64,000 bases of DNA from Candidatus Stoquefichus sp. SB1 (GCF_001244545.1 NZ_LN852694.1:651747-715746); one strand, 5' to 3'; counted from the stretch's first letter, positions 1 through 9,054 are shown. Numbers and translations: made by a program. The notes: generated from the letters alone by a model not told the origin.

Positions 1-1
1 T

Positions 2-124
2 GCTCATATTAGATCAATTGATAATTCAGTTGTAACAATGTCCAATGATGAAGTTTTAAAAATTTCTAGAAAGAAATATAAAGAATTTAAACAAGCTTTT
101 TATAAATTCTTGGATAAACAATAA
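2..124 (+). CDS. LytTR-family response regulator, C-terminal end only
   Basis: Partial gene entering from the left edge; 40 residues and a TAA stop are visible. The tail reads as the end of a LytTR DNA-binding domain: a short beta stretch, then a basic SRKKYKEFKQAF helix. It closely parallels the C-terminus of the complete LytTR regulator at 1439-2149, whose tail reads TKRKRKEFKERFFDYID. LytTR regulators usually pair with AgrC-like kinases and control peptide or surface-protein genes. The receiver domain and any partner kinase lie outside the window. It converges on the kinase gene at 139 across a shared hairpin. The family call is fairly safe; the target is unknown. Confidence 0.75.
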   Translation, partial: AHIRSIDNSVVTMSNDEVLKISRKKYKEFKQAFYKFLDKQ

Positions 125-158
125 AGAAGACTAATCAATTATGATTGGTCTTCTTTTT
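124..158. terminator. Bidirectional intrinsic terminator
   Basis: Fourteen-base arms (124-137 and 142-155, one G-U pair on the + strand transcript) with a 4-base loop, a T-run after the right arm and an A-run at the left. It sits between converging genes, and the stop codon of the leftward kinase gene lies in the loop. Confidence 0.85.
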
Positions 159-1437
159 CTGAGATATTCAAAATCACTTTTAATATTACATTATCATCAT
201 TCGTTTTATATTTGACATCACCATTATATTGACTAGCGATATGCTTAATTTCTTTGACACCAAAACCATGATTCATTGAATCAGTTAATTTACTCGTTTT
301 ACAAAAATTAGGACGACTTCCTAGAATAATAGAATTTGTAATACGTAAAATTAAGTATTGTTGACTATTCTTCATTTCAACTTTGATAAATCTATTATCT
401 TCTACTTTTTCAGCAGCTTCAATAGCATTATCTAAAGCTAAACCAATTAAAATGGCTAAACTATTTCTTTCAATACAACCAATATTTACATGTGCAATAT
501 ACTCAGTATATTTTATATTCTTCTTATTCATCATCTTTAATTTGTCATCAAAAACACTATCTATACAAGGTATACCAACATGTACCAGCGCTGAAGAATT
601 ATTCATAATTCCAAGTAAATGGCATACATATTCAGTTGCTTCAGAAGTTTGTTCAGCTTCAAGATAACCATGAATTATATGAAGTGTATTATGCATATCA
701 CGTCTCATTGTCCTGATTTCATCAATGGAATCATTATACTTATTCAAATACTCTTTCTCTTTCAAAATATTTTGAGTTGTAATTGCTTGTTCACGTTCTA
801 TTATTTCATGTTTGACTTGATATCTATCAAATAATATTAATGAAGCAATACTAACAATTACTATAAATAGAAATGTTCTCCCAATATTTGGGAAGTAGAA
901 TAGAGACTTATTGTTGATAACTATAGTAATGCTAAAATAGATATAAAGAATTATACTTGCTATTTTTATTATGTTGAAATTTTCTAATATTGTTTTTCTA
1001 GAATAAATAGAAATTGTAATAAATAGAACATATCTTTCTATAATTAATACTAATGTACTATAAGGAATAGAAAAATGAAAGTAAAATATTGGGACCGATA
1101 TGTCAAATAACCATGAAAAGAAAAACATAATTATAATATGAATGGAAACTTTAAATAGTATTAGAATGCAAATGTACTTAAAATGATTTTTAAATTTATA
1201 ATTTGATATAAGTAATATAGAAAAAATATATAATACTATTTTAATGATGTAAGGTTTAAATGTATAGTTTGATAATAAAAGTAAGATAAATGTAAAAAAG
1301 TATGTTAAAAATATTGAAGAAATACTTTTAAAATTCTTTATATTTTCAGGAAATAGATTGTTTATATAGTAATGTATTAAATATAAATCAATGATTGATA
1401 ATATAATGCCAATTGTGAAATTTATTAGTAAATTCAT
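139..1437 (-). CDS. AgrC-like sensor histidine kinase (GHKL type)
   Basis: A 432-residue membrane sensor kinase. The first ~210 residues are very hydrophobic and form about six to seven membrane segments, as in AgrC/ComD-type peptide-pheromone receptors. A coiled linker follows, then the phosphoacceptor helix with DMHN (His about 249). The ATPase has an N-box (GLALDNAIEAAEKV, about 325-338) and a glycine-rich G box (HGFGVKEIKHIA). It would autophosphorylate in response to an external peptide and pass phosphate to the regulator ending 1 bp upstream of its start (1439-2149), so regulator then kinase are co-transcribed leftwards. No AgrD/AgrB gene is visible, so the signal is unknown. Confidence 0.88.
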   Translation of the reverse strand: MNLLINFTIGIILSIIDLYLIHYYINNLFPENIKNFKSISSIFLTYFFTFILLLLSNYTFKPYIIKIVLYIFSILLISNYKFKNHFKYICILILFKVSIHIIIMFFFSWLFDISVPIFYFHFSIPYSTLVLIIERYVLFITISIYSRKTILENFNIIKIASIILYIYFSITIVINNKSLFYFPNIGRTFLFIVIVSIASLILFDRYQVKHEIIEREQAITTQNILKEKEYLNKYNDSIDEIRTMRRDMHNTLHIIHGYLEAEQTSEATEYVCHLLGIMNNSSALVHVGIPCIDSVFDDKLKMMNKKNIKYTEYIAHVNIGCIERNSLAILIGLALDNAIEAAEKVEDNRFIKVEMKNSQQYLILRITNSIILGSRPNFCKTSKLTDSMNHGFGVKEIKHIASQYNGDVKYKTNDDNVILKVILNISEKEDQS

Positions 1438-1438
1438 A

Positions 1439-2149
1439 TTAAAACTCCTTATCTATGTAATCAAAAAATCTTTCTTTAAATTCTTTTCTTTTTCTTTTCG
1501 TAATACTCAATTCATCTTTATTAATCATTCTAATACTATCACTTTTAAAAGTATCTACATGTTTAAAGTTAATAATAATACTTCTATTTAATTGGAAAAA
1601 GTGAAAATCAAGTAATTCTTTTTTTGTATGCATAATTGCTTTACTATTTCCATAATAAGAACCAACAGTTGTATATAGTTTATATGTACTGTAACTTGTT
1701 TCTAAATAAATAATACTGTCAGTCTTTATAAGTTTTGTTCCAAGAGAAGTATTAAAATAGACACTTCTATTAAGACTTTTATATAAATTGACTAATCTTT
1801 TTAATTCTTGATTAAATAATGTACCATTGATTGGTTTATTTAAATATTGTGATGCACCAACCCAATATGATTCATGCATATATTTCTTATAAGAACTTAC
1901 AAATACAATAATACATTCAGAATTAATACTTTTGAGTTCTCTTGCAATATCCATTCCATTATGATTCTTTAATTCAATATCCAAAAATATAAGATCATAT
2001 TGAATCAATTCAAAATTGTCTAGTAAATCTTGTGCATCAGTATATCCATCAAATTTGTTAGGTACTATATCTTCAATTCCAAACTGATTTATCCTTTCTA
2101 AAATATCATTGACGAAAAATTCTTCATCGTCACAAACCGCGATTTTCAT
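1439..2149 (-). CDS. LytTR response regulator (AgrA-like)
   Basis: A 236-residue two-component regulator. The receiver domain (1-120) has the acidic pair CDDEE near residue 7, the phosphoacceptor Asp57 in FLDIEL, and a later lysine in LNKPI. The LytTR DNA-binding domain spans about 135-236. Family members bind two direct repeats about one or two helical turns apart. Just such a repeat lies at 2233-2267 in the gap between this gene and the divergent secreted-protein gene, so that gene is the likely target. It is the first gene of the operon with the kinase at 139-1437. Confidence 0.9.
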   Translation of the reverse strand: MKIAVCDDEEFFVNDILERINQFGIEDIVPNKFDGYTDAQDLLDNFELIQYDLIFLDIELKNHNGMDIARELKSINSECIIVFVSSYKKYMHESYWVGASQYLNKPINGTLFNQELKRLVNLYKSLNRSVYFNTSLGTKLIKTDSIIYLETSYSTYKLYTTVGSYYGNSKAIMHTKKELLDFHFFQLNRSIIINFKHVDTFKSDSIRMINKDELSITKRKRKEFKERFFDYIDKEF

Positions 2150-2232
2150 AATATCATCCTCCCATATATCGCCTACAGTACATATTAGTTATACTGCATT
2201 TCTATTGTATAACATATTATATTGTATGTGTG

Positions 2233-2267
2233 TGCATTTTTTATCCCAATTCATGCATTTTTTTACC
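2233..2267 (+). promoter_or_regulatory. Direct-repeat LytTR-type operator
   Basis: TGCATTTTTT occurs at 2233-2242 and 2254-2263, exactly 21 bp apart, and the matches extend to a CC at 2245-2246 and 2266-2267. A two-turn direct repeat just upstream of a promoter is the geometry of LytTR-family operators. Assignment to the neighbouring regulator is an inference. Confidence 0.55.
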
Positions 2268-2270
2268 TAT

Positions 2271-2301
2271 TCGACATATTTTTTTGAATTCTTGGTAAAT
2301 T
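2271..2301 (+). promoter_or_regulatory. Probable promoter of the secreted-protein gene
   Basis: TCGACA (2271-2276) and an extended -10 TGGTAAATT (core 2296-2301) lie 19 bp apart. The -35 is 8 bp past the LytTR-type repeat. The weak, long-spaced promoter would suit an activator-dependent gene. AAGGGGGTGA at 2311-2320 is the ribosome binding site. Confidence 0.4.
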
Positions 2302-2326
2302 ATTATAGGGAAGGGGGTGATTAATA

Positions 2327-2758
2327 ATGAGAATGAAAAAGAAAATGGCTGTTTTGGGAATGAGTTTATTAGTCTTATGTGGAACTATTTCTACTGCTGC
2401 AGCATATGTGTATACAAATGGTAGTGCATACCAAACAGTTACACATAAGGATATACCTAATTGGGGAGATGAAAGTTTTGATACATACTATGGAAGCAAA
2501 AAGGTGACAACTGGTTCATTTGCTACATTTAAGAAAACAAAAGGTGATGCTGCTTTAGGAAATTATGCAGAACTTATAAATTCATCTAAATCTGTAAAAT
2601 CAATGTTAATTGGTATTCCATTGAATTCTGCACAATTGTCAACTGAATACGGTTGTTCAAAGGGAACAGTCTATTTTACTGGAGTTACATCACATAGTTT
2701 AGAGCCAAGCAATTCTTGCGATGTCACATTAAAATTTAGTGCAGATAATCTTAAATAA
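2327..2758 (+). CDS. Secreted small protein of unknown family
   Basis: A 143-residue protein with a clear Sec signal peptide: MRMKKK, a hydrophobic core from about residue 7, then a likely cut after STAAA near residue 26. The mature part (about 117 residues) is polar, rich in Ser, Thr, Gly and Tyr, has two cysteines (about residues 110 and 131), and looks like a compact beta-rich domain. The end of the protein does not extend into a wall anchor. It is divergently placed against an AgrC/LytTR-type operon and has the matching operator, so it may be a quorum-controlled exported effector, bacteriocin-like protein or matrix protein. I recognise no family. The strong RBS is AAGGGGGTGA, 6 bases before the ATG. 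Confidence 0.75.
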   Translation: MRMKKKMAVLGMSLLVLCGTISTAAAYVYTNGSAYQTVTHKDIPNWGDESFDTYYGSKKVTTGSFATFKKTKGDAALGNYAELINSSKSVKSMLIGIPLNSAQLSTEYGCSKGTVYFTGVTSHSLEPSNSCDVTLKFSADNLK

Positions 2759-2764
2759 AAAAAT

Positions 2765-2800
2765 AAGCAAGTCTCTAATCTTGAGGCTTGCTTTCATTTT
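2765..2800. terminator. Bidirectional intrinsic terminator
   Basis: Arms 2765-2775 and 2783-2793 (11 bp, one G-U) with a T-rich tail to the right and an A-rich run to the left. It ends both the secreted-protein gene and the converging transporter gene, whose TAG stop is at 2775-2777. Confidence 0.85.
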
Positions 2801-4100
2801 TAGTAACAATGACTTCTTTAATACGTCTGTTTTGAATTTTTGTTATTTGAAATGTTAATTGGTCAGTATGAATAGTTTTCGTTGTTCCATCTTTTGGTAT
2901 TGAACGAAGGTGACTATAAATATATCCACCAACAGTATCATAGTCTTCATCTGTAGGAAGATCAACATTAACTGCTTCAGCTAAATCTTCAATTAAAACA
3001 TTTCCTGTGACTTTCCATTGATAGTGATTTAAAGACTGAATAGAAGGTTGCTCATAAGCATCGTGTTCATCGTAGATATTCCCAACAATTTCTTCTACAA
3101 GATCTTCTAAAGTAATAATTCCACTCATTGCTCCAAATTCATCAATAGCAATAGCAAAATGGATATTCTTTTTTTGCATATCATCAAATAAATCATCAGC
3201 AGTCATTGAATCAGGGATAAAGTATGCGGGTGTTAAAAGCGATTTGAAATCTTTTTCTTTTGTCTGTAAATTTAAGAGGTAATCTCTTACATGAAGAATA
3301 CCTATAATGTTTTCATCGTTTTCTTCATATACTGGGAATCTGGATAGACCTGTTTTCTTAATTGTATTGACGATCTCATCATCAGAAGCATCTAAAGCAA
3401 TAGAAATCACATCTACTGAGTGTGTCATAATTTCACGGATAGAAGTATCATCAAAATCAAAAATATTTTGAAGCCATTCACTTTCATCCTGATCTAAGAC
3501 ACCTCTTTTTTCACCTAACTCAATCATCATTAGAATTTCTTCCTCAGTTACTGAATCTTCTTGGGCATCTGTTTTTAAATGAAGAATTTTTAATATCCCA
3601 TTTGTTGAAAAAGATAAAAACTTGACAACAGGATTGACAACTTTAGCAACAACCAAAACAACACCGCATGAAAATTTTGAAACTTCATATGGTTTTTGCA
3701 TAGCAATTCTTTTAGGAACTAATTCACCTAAAACCAATGTGAAATATGACAAAATCAATGTTATTAAAATAACTGATAAAGTATCTAAAGTATTTAATGA
3801 CAATGTAGTCATACCTAAATCATGATAAATCCAATTCACTAAATATTCAGAAAAGTTATCAGCTGCAAAGGCACTTCCTAAAAAACCAGCTAAAGTAATA
3901 CCAATTTGAATCGTTGATAAGAAACCAGCAGGTTCTTGCGTTAATTGCAATAACCTTTTTGCAGTCTTTTCTCCTTCTTCAGCCTTTTTTTCTAACTGTG
4001 TTGCATTCAATGATAAAACAGCAATTTCTGTTGCAGCAAAAAATGCGTTCACTAAAATCAAGATAAACTGTAATAATAATTGCGAGGGTATAGAGTCCAT
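2775..4100 (-). CDS. CNNM/CorC (HlyC/CorC) family transporter
   Basis: A 441-residue membrane protein with the standard order of the family: DUF21/CNNM transmembrane domain (about 1-195, with NAFFAATEIAVLSLN near the N-terminus and GELVPKRIA near residue 125), a pair of CBS domains (about 205-325) and a C-terminal CorC_HlyC domain (about 345-430). Relatives move or regulate divalent cations, mainly Mg2+ or Co2+. Here the leader holds a yybP-ykoY riboswitch, which senses Mn2+ in other bacteria, so manganese export or resistance is a plausible role. It is a single-gene transcript with its own promoter and terminator. Confidence 0.9.
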   Translation of the reverse strand: MDSIPSQLLLQFILILVNAFFAATEIAVLSLNATQLEKKAEEGEKTAKRLLQLTQEPAGFLSTIQIGITLAGFLGSAFAADNFSEYLVNWIYHDLGMTTLSLNTLDTLSVILITLILSYFTLVLGELVPKRIAMQKPYEVSKFSCGVVLVVAKVVNPVVKFLSFSTNGILKILHLKTDAQEDSVTEEEILMMIELGEKRGVLDQDESEWLQNIFDFDDTSIREIMTHSVDVISIALDASDDEIVNTIKKTGLSRFPVYEENDENIIGILHVRDYLLNLQTKEKDFKSLLTPAYFIPDSMTADDLFDDMQKKNIHFAIAIDEFGAMSGIITLEDLVEEIVGNIYDEHDAYEQPSIQSLNHYQWKVTGNVLIEDLAEAVNVDLPTDEDYDTVGGYIYSHLRSIPKDGTTKTIHTDQLTFQITKIQNRRIKEVIVTKNESKPQD

Positions 4101-4143
4101 ATCATCACTCTCCTTATTTTTGGCTCTATTTCATTTTGTGATA

Positions 4144-4180
4144 CAAAAAAAGACCAGTATCACACTTGTAATAAAAGTCT
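4144..4180 (-). terminator. Riboswitch-controlled terminator hairpin
   Basis: On the minus strand AGAC and GTCT arms enclose a TATTAC/GTGATA inner stem and are followed by six or seven T. The 5' arm overlaps the 3' strand of aptamer helix P1 (4171-4180), so terminator and aptamer should exclude each other, which fits transcriptional ON control. Confidence 0.55.
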
Positions 4181-4262
4181 CGTTATTGAATATATAAACC
4201 GGCTTGACAGCGTGGTGACGACTATATAACATCAAAATGATGCTAACTACTCCCTTTTATGA
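4171..4262 (-). promoter_or_regulatory. yybP-ykoY (manganese) riboswitch aptamer
   Basis: The minus strand shows the conserved elements in order: AAAAGGGAGTAG (4248-4259), a hairpin, AGTCGTCA (about 4216-4223), a second arm with CAAGCCGG, and a closing AACGAGACTTTTAT pairing back to ATAAAAG. These match the conserved core of the yybP-ykoY class as I remember it. It sits between a good promoter and the CorC-like transporter. Confidence 0.8.
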
Positions 4263-4267
4263 TACCT

Positions 4268-4295
4268 ATTTTATCATATTTTGAAAAACTGTCAA
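4268..4295 (-). promoter_or_regulatory. Promoter for riboswitch and CorC-like gene
   Basis: On the minus strand TTGACA (4290-4295), a 16-bp spacer and TAAAAT (4268-4273) preceded by a TG. The -35 overlaps the region used by the divergent promoter of the acetyltransferase gene (extended -10 TGTTAAAAT at 4310-4318), so the two transcripts may compete. Confidence 0.7.
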
Positions 4296-4339
4296 TATTT
4301 TGATAAATATGTTAAAATAGTAAAAAAGGAATGAGATTA

Positions 4340-4732
4340 ATGGAATTAAAATTATTAGAGTATGTTCATGAAAATTTGCCTAAGGGTTTTACGCCATATT
4401 ATCTTTATAGCATGATTGTTGATAGCCAGGAAGTTGGGAGAATAGTATTACGGGTAGGTAGTGATGAAGAACATTATTATGATGGTCATATTGGTTATAC
4501 AGTATTTGAAGAATTTCGAGGACACAATTATGCTTATCAGGGATGTTTATTGTTAAAAGAAATGATACATTTTGATCATCTTATCATAACATGTGATCCT
4601 CATCATTTTATATCCCAAAAAATTATTAAGAAATTAGGATGTCAGTATATTGAAACAAAGGCAATTCCCCAACATTTAAGAAAATTTTATCAATCAGATG
4701 AAATAGAGAAAATGATTTACTTATGGCAGTGA
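4340..4732 (+). CDS. GNAT-family N-acetyltransferase
   Basis: About 130 residues with the GNAT pattern: a beta strand ending GHIGYTVFEEFRGHNYAYQG, where the RGHNYA segment corresponds to the acetyl-CoA-binding loop, then a helix and the final strand LIITCDP and a C-terminal KLGCQYIETK. Such enzymes transfer acetyl groups to small amines or protein N-termini; the substrate cannot be read from sequence. I chose the ATG at 4340 because AAGGA at 4326-4330 abuts the upstream in-frame ATG at 4331, leaving no spacing. It is monocistronic, with an extended -10 at 4310-4318 and a terminator directly after the stop. Confidence 0.8.
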   Translation: MELKLLEYVHENLPKGFTPYYLYSMIVDSQEVGRIVLRVGSDEEHYYDGHIGYTVFEEFRGHNYAYQGCLLLKEMIHFDHLIITCDPHHFISQKIIKKLGCQYIETKAIPQHLRKFYQSDEIEKMIYLWQ

Positions 4733-4760
4733 AAATGTTGTCCAACATTTTCTTTTTTCT
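4731..4760 (+). terminator. Intrinsic terminator
   Basis: Perfect 10-bp arms (4731-4740 and 4743-4752) with a T-rich tail; it overlaps the stop codon of the acetyltransferase gene. Confidence 0.85.
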
Positions 4761-4832
4761 TTCTTTAGAAAGATTGTTTCATGGATTGATTTTCGATATA
4801 ATTTGAATAGTAGAAAAATCAGGAGGTTATTT

Positions 4833-5960
4833 ATGAAGTTTGTACATATTGCCGATTTACATCTTGGAAAAGTTCTTCATCAGTATTCTTTATTGCATGT
4901 CCAAAGAGAGTTATTGTTTGAATTGCTAGAATTTATGGATTGTGAAGATATAAGGGTGTTGGTTATTGCAGGAGATATTTATGATCGTTTTATTCCTAGT
5001 CAAGAAGCTGTGAATTTGCTTGATGAGTTTTTAAGCCAAGCATTATTAAATTATCATATTGAGGTTTTGATGATTAGTGGAAATCATGATAGTAGTGATC
5101 GTATGCATTTTGCCAGTTCTATTTTATCTCAACGTGGATTACATATTGAAACATACCTTAAAGAACAAATGGAATTTGTGGAAAAAGGACAGACGAGATT
5201 TTATTTATTACCATTTGTTAAACCATCACAAGTGAAAAATCTTTACCAGGTAGATGAAATTTATAATTATCAGGAAGCTTTATCTTTATATTTATCACAT
5301 CAAAAGATTGATAAAGATTATACGAATATATTGGTTACTCATCAATTTGTTGGACATGCAAGTATAACAAGTGAATCAGAGATTCCTTTAAGTGTCGGTG
5401 GAAGTGAAATTATTGATGCATCTTTATTTGATGATTTTGATTATGTAGCATTAGGACATCTTCATGCACCTCAAAAAGTATCTAGAGAAACATTACGTTA
5501 TAGTGGCTCTTTAATGCGCTATTCTTTTGATGAAGTCAAACAGGATAAATCATTTGTAGTAGTTGATACAGAAGATATGTCTGTTCGTTTACATCATCTT
5601 CATCCATCACAGACATTGCAAAAATATACTGGGACATTTGCTCAATTCATGGATCCACAGTTTATTTCTCATAAAGAAGATTATCTGGCATTTGAATTAG
5701 AAGATCAAAAACTGATTCCTCATGCTATTGATCAGTTAAGAGTTCTATATCCACATCTTTTACAAATTACATATACATATCTTTTCAATCAACAAACAAA
5801 GCAATCATTTCAAACCATTCAAACTATTGAAAAAATGGATACCAAATCACTCTTTCAAAAATTCTATTACGATGTTAAAAATATAGAATTAGATGATGAA
5901 CAAATGAAAATTGTTAATGATTTATTGGAGAAAGTAGGCGAAGAAAATGAAAATTATTAG
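4833..5960 (+). CDS. sbcD: SbcD nuclease subunit (Mre11-like)
   Basis: A calcineurin-type phosphoesterase of 375 residues, the nuclease subunit of the SbcCD complex that trims hairpins and blocked double-strand ends. All metal-ligand motifs are visible: DLHLGK (residues 8-13), GDIYDR (about 49), GNHDSSDR (about 82) and GHLHAP (about 210). I start at 4833 because AGGAGG at 4821-4826 sits 6 bases upstream and the protein then begins with the conserved MKFVHIADLHLGK; ten extra codons upstream are open but lack a binding site. The 3' end overlaps sbcC by 14 bp, so the two subunits are translationally coupled. Confidence 0.96.
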   Translation: MKFVHIADLHLGKVLHQYSLLHVQRELLFELLEFMDCEDIRVLVIAGDIYDRFIPSQEAVNLLDEFLSQALLNYHIEVLMISGNHDSSDRMHFASSILSQRGLHIETYLKEQMEFVEKGQTRFYLLPFVKPSQVKNLYQVDEIYNYQEALSLYLSHQKIDKDYTNILVTHQFVGHASITSESEIPLSVGGSEIIDASLFDDFDYVALGHLHAPQKVSRETLRYSGSLMRYSFDEVKQDKSFVVVDTEDMSVRLHHLHPSQTLQKYTGTFAQFMDPQFISHKEDYLAFELEDQKLIPHAIDQLRVLYPHLLQITYTYLFNQQTKQSFQTIQTIEKMDTKSLFQKFYYDVKNIELDDEQMKIVNDLLEKVGEENENY

Positions 5961-8900
5961 TTTAACCATGAATGCTTTTATGACTTATAAAGAGAAAACA
6001 ACTATTCAATTTGATGAATTTATAGACCATGGTTTATATCTTATTAGTGGACCTACAGGTGCTGGAAAAACAACTATTTTTGATGCAATGACGTTTGCTT
6101 TATATGGTGTTGCAAGTGGTAGCACTAGAAATCAATCCTATTTTCGCAGTGATTTTGCCGATGTCAAAGACGAAACATATGTAGAAATGACCTTTGAACT
6201 CCATAGAAAACGATATACCATTAAACGTTCACCGACTTATACAAGACCAGGATACAAAACAGCCAAAATGGCAAATGCCTATTTAACTTATGATCAGACA
6301 ACAATTGAAGGTGTAAAAGAAGTCAATCAAAAAATCAATCAATTACTAGGAGTTAATGTTCAACAATTTAAACAGATTGTCATGATAGCTCAAGGTGAAT
6401 TTAGTAAACTTATATATGCAAGTAGCGAAGAAAGAGAACATGTGTTAAGACATATTTTTCATAGTGAGCCTTTAGTACAGTTTGAAAATCTATTAAAAGA
6501 AGAAGCTAAAAAAAATAAAGATCAATATCTTTTATCAAGTCAGCAACTTTTCTCACGATTTCAACTTTTATCTTTGCCTACTGAATTTATGAAGCAACAT
6601 AGTAAAACTTTTCATCCATCATATCTTGAAGAAGCTTCACAAGAAAATAATCATATTTATCAAGATTCACTGCAGTTAAAAGAACAGTATGAAAAATCCA
6701 AATATAACTATGATGTATTTTCAAAAGATTATTATCAAAAAGAAAAACATAATCAGGATTTATTAGAATATCAAAGACTTCAAAAAGAAGATGATCAATT
6801 AAACTTACAAGAAGAAACAATTAATGATTTAAAAAAAGACATTGATAAAATAAAAATTATTGAACAAAATCAATCATTCATTTATCAACATCATCAAACA
6901 ACTATAGATTTAAAACAAGTCCAAGAACAATATGATCAACTTATTCAAAAACGAAAGGAAACATCATTACTTTTTCAGCAAATTGAAAAAGAATATCAAT
7001 TATTACCACAACAAAAAGAAAATAAAGACAATTTATTAATAGAGATAGAAAAAAACAAACAAGCAATTCAAAAACAAAAAGAATATTTACAAATTCAAAA
7101 GCAACATCATTCCTGTGACCAGAACATTGAAAAATTGAAGCGTGAATATCAACAATATCAACAATCCCACGATAAACTTGTCAAACGCATGGAAAGAGAT
7201 CAAGAAAATGTGAATCATTTAGCTGAATTACAACTCGATTTACAACAAAAAGAACGCATTGTAAAAGAAGTTAATGAAAAGCGTGTGGCAATTCATGAAT
7301 TAAGTCAGCTTTATGATACTTTAACTGAATTACAAGATCATCACTATGATTTATCCAATCAATATAAGAAAATAGATGCACTCTATCAAAAAACATTGCA
7401 ACGTTATCAATTAGAAGATGAAAATTTTAAATGTCAGCAGGCAGGGATTTTGGCTATGACATTGAAAGATAATGAACCTTGTCCTGTCTGTGGTTCATTA
7501 CATCATCCTCATTTAGCGACATTATCAAGCCAAGTGTTGTCGGCCAATGAATTAGAAGCATTAAGTTTAGAAGTTGAACAAAAAAAGCAGCAAAAAGAAG
7601 AATCTTATCAGGAAGTTTTAGCTCAAAATCAACAAATTCATACTCTTAAAACACAAATAGATATTCTTAAAAAACAATTACATATTGAAGAGGAATTGTC
7701 TAAAGAGGTTTTTATTCGTTTATTATCTGATGTTATTCATATTATCAAAGATCAGGAGAAAACTTATCAGAAGCAATATGATGAAGTTGTTTATTTAAAA
7801 CGAATTAAAAAATCATTAGAACAAGATAATATCTTATCTAATCAACAAACTGAAGAGTTAAAAGTGATGTCTGATCAACTGAATATTTATGAAAGACAAA
7901 TAGCCATTTATAATTCAAAACTGCAAGAATTTGAATCTCAATATCATTTTGATGAATCAACAGATATTCAAAGGCAGTTAAATGATAATTTATTAGAACT
8001 TAAAAAGCAGGAACGTTATATTCAAAATATTGAGGAAACTTATCATCAATGCCAAAAGGAAATTTCATTATTGAATCATCAAAAAGAAGAAATAGAGAAA
8101 CAAAAAGCGACACTTATGCAAAATTTCCAAGTTTTACAACAGCAGTTTCAACAGTTTATAAACGAACATTTTGTATCTTTAGATGAATATCAAAAATATG
8201 CGCAAATGATTCATCAATTATCACAAAAAGAACAAGTTTATCAGGACTTTATGATTAAACAAAGAACATTAAAATCTCAGCTTGCAAGTCTAAAAAAACA
8301 GACGAGTGGATATCAAATGTCTGATTTGACAGTTGAACGAGAACAACTGCAAGTATTAGAAACCATTCGTGATCAAAATTTTAAGCAGTATAATGAATGT
8401 TATCATACTTATCAGCAGAATCAGAATATTTTAGAAACTTTGCAAAAAGATTATTTAAAAAATCAAAGTATATTTGAAAACTATATTATGTATCAGGATT
8501 TATCAGATATGACATCAGGAAAAAATGGACAACGTATGTCATTTGAAAGATATGTACTGGCTACTTATTTTGAACATATTTTGGAATATGCCAATATTGA
8601 GTTATTAAAAATGAGTCAGGGAAGATTTGCTCTTTATCGTAAAGAATCAATTAAAGGAGCTAAACAACAAGGTTTGGATTTAAGTGTTTTAGACTATGAG
8701 ACAGGAATGATGCGTGATATTCAAACATTATCTGGAGGGGAATCTTTTAAGGCGGCTTTATCATTGGCATTAGGTTTATCGTCTATGATTCAAACTTATG
8801 CAGGTGGTATTGAATTAAATACATTATTTATTGATGAAGGTTTTGGAACATTGGATAGCGAATCCATTGATCAGGCATTATCTGTTTTATTGGATTTACA

Positions 8901-9021
8901 AAATGATAATAAAGTGATTGGGATTATTTCGCATGTTGATGAACTCAAAGAAAGAATCCATACGCAAATTGTTGTGGATAAAGGGATGAATGGAAGCCAT
9001 TTACATATTGAAAAGGAATAA
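5947..9021 (+). CDS. sbcC: SbcC ATPase subunit (Rad50-like)
   Basis: A 1024-residue SMC-type ATPase, partner of SbcD. The N-terminal nucleotide-binding half has Walker A GPTGAGKTT (about 35-43). Two long glutamine-rich coiled coils flank the zinc hook CPVCG (about residue 511), through which dimers join. The C-terminal half has the ABC signature LSGGESF (about 928) and Walker B FIDEGFGTLD (about 960). Length is normal for the family. The coiled coils are unusually Gln- and Lys-rich, in line with the AT-rich genome. Confidence 0.96.
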   Translation: MKIISLTMNAFMTYKEKTTIQFDEFIDHGLYLISGPTGAGKTTIFDAMTFALYGVASGSTRNQSYFRSDFADVKDETYVEMTFELHRKRYTIKRSPTYTRPGYKTAKMANAYLTYDQTTIEGVKEVNQKINQLLGVNVQQFKQIVMIAQGEFSKLIYASSEEREHVLRHIFHSEPLVQFENLLKEEAKKNKDQYLLSSQQLFSRFQLLSLPTEFMKQHSKTFHPSYLEEASQENNHIYQDSLQLKEQYEKSKYNYDVFSKDYYQKEKHNQDLLEYQRLQKEDDQLNLQEETINDLKKDIDKIKIIEQNQSFIYQHHQTTIDLKQVQEQYDQLIQKRKETSLLFQQIEKEYQLLPQQKENKDNLLIEIEKNKQAIQKQKEYLQIQKQHHSCDQNIEKLKREYQQYQQSHDKLVKRMERDQENVNHLAELQLDLQQKERIVKEVNEKRVAIHELSQLYDTLTELQDHHYDLSNQYKKIDALYQKTLQRYQLEDENFKCQQAGILAMTLKDNEPCPVCGSLHHPHLATLSSQVLSANELEALSLEVEQKKQQKEESYQEVLAQNQQIHTLKTQIDILKKQLHIEEELSKEVFIRLLSDVIHIIKDQEKTYQKQYDEVVYLKRIKKSLEQDNILSNQQTEELKVMSDQLNIYERQIAIYNSKLQEFESQYHFDESTDIQRQLNDNLLELKKQERYIQNIEETYHQCQKEISLLNHQKEEIEKQKATLMQNFQVLQQQFQQFINEHFVSLDEYQKYAQMIHQLSQKEQVYQDFMIKQRTLKSQLASLKKQTSGYQMSDLTVEREQLQVLETIRDQNFKQYNECYHTYQQNQNILETLQKDYLKNQSIFENYIMYQDLSDMTSGKNGQRMSFERYVLATYFEHILEYANIELLKMSQGRFALYRKESIKGAKQQGLDLSVLDYETGMMRDIQTLSGGESFKAALSLALGLSSMIQTYAGGIELNTLFIDEGFGTLDSESIDQALSVLLDLQNDNKVIGIISHVDELKERIHTQIVVDKGMNGSHLHIEKE

Positions 9022-9054
9022 GTCATTTCAAGATAAGAATATCAATTTACATGA

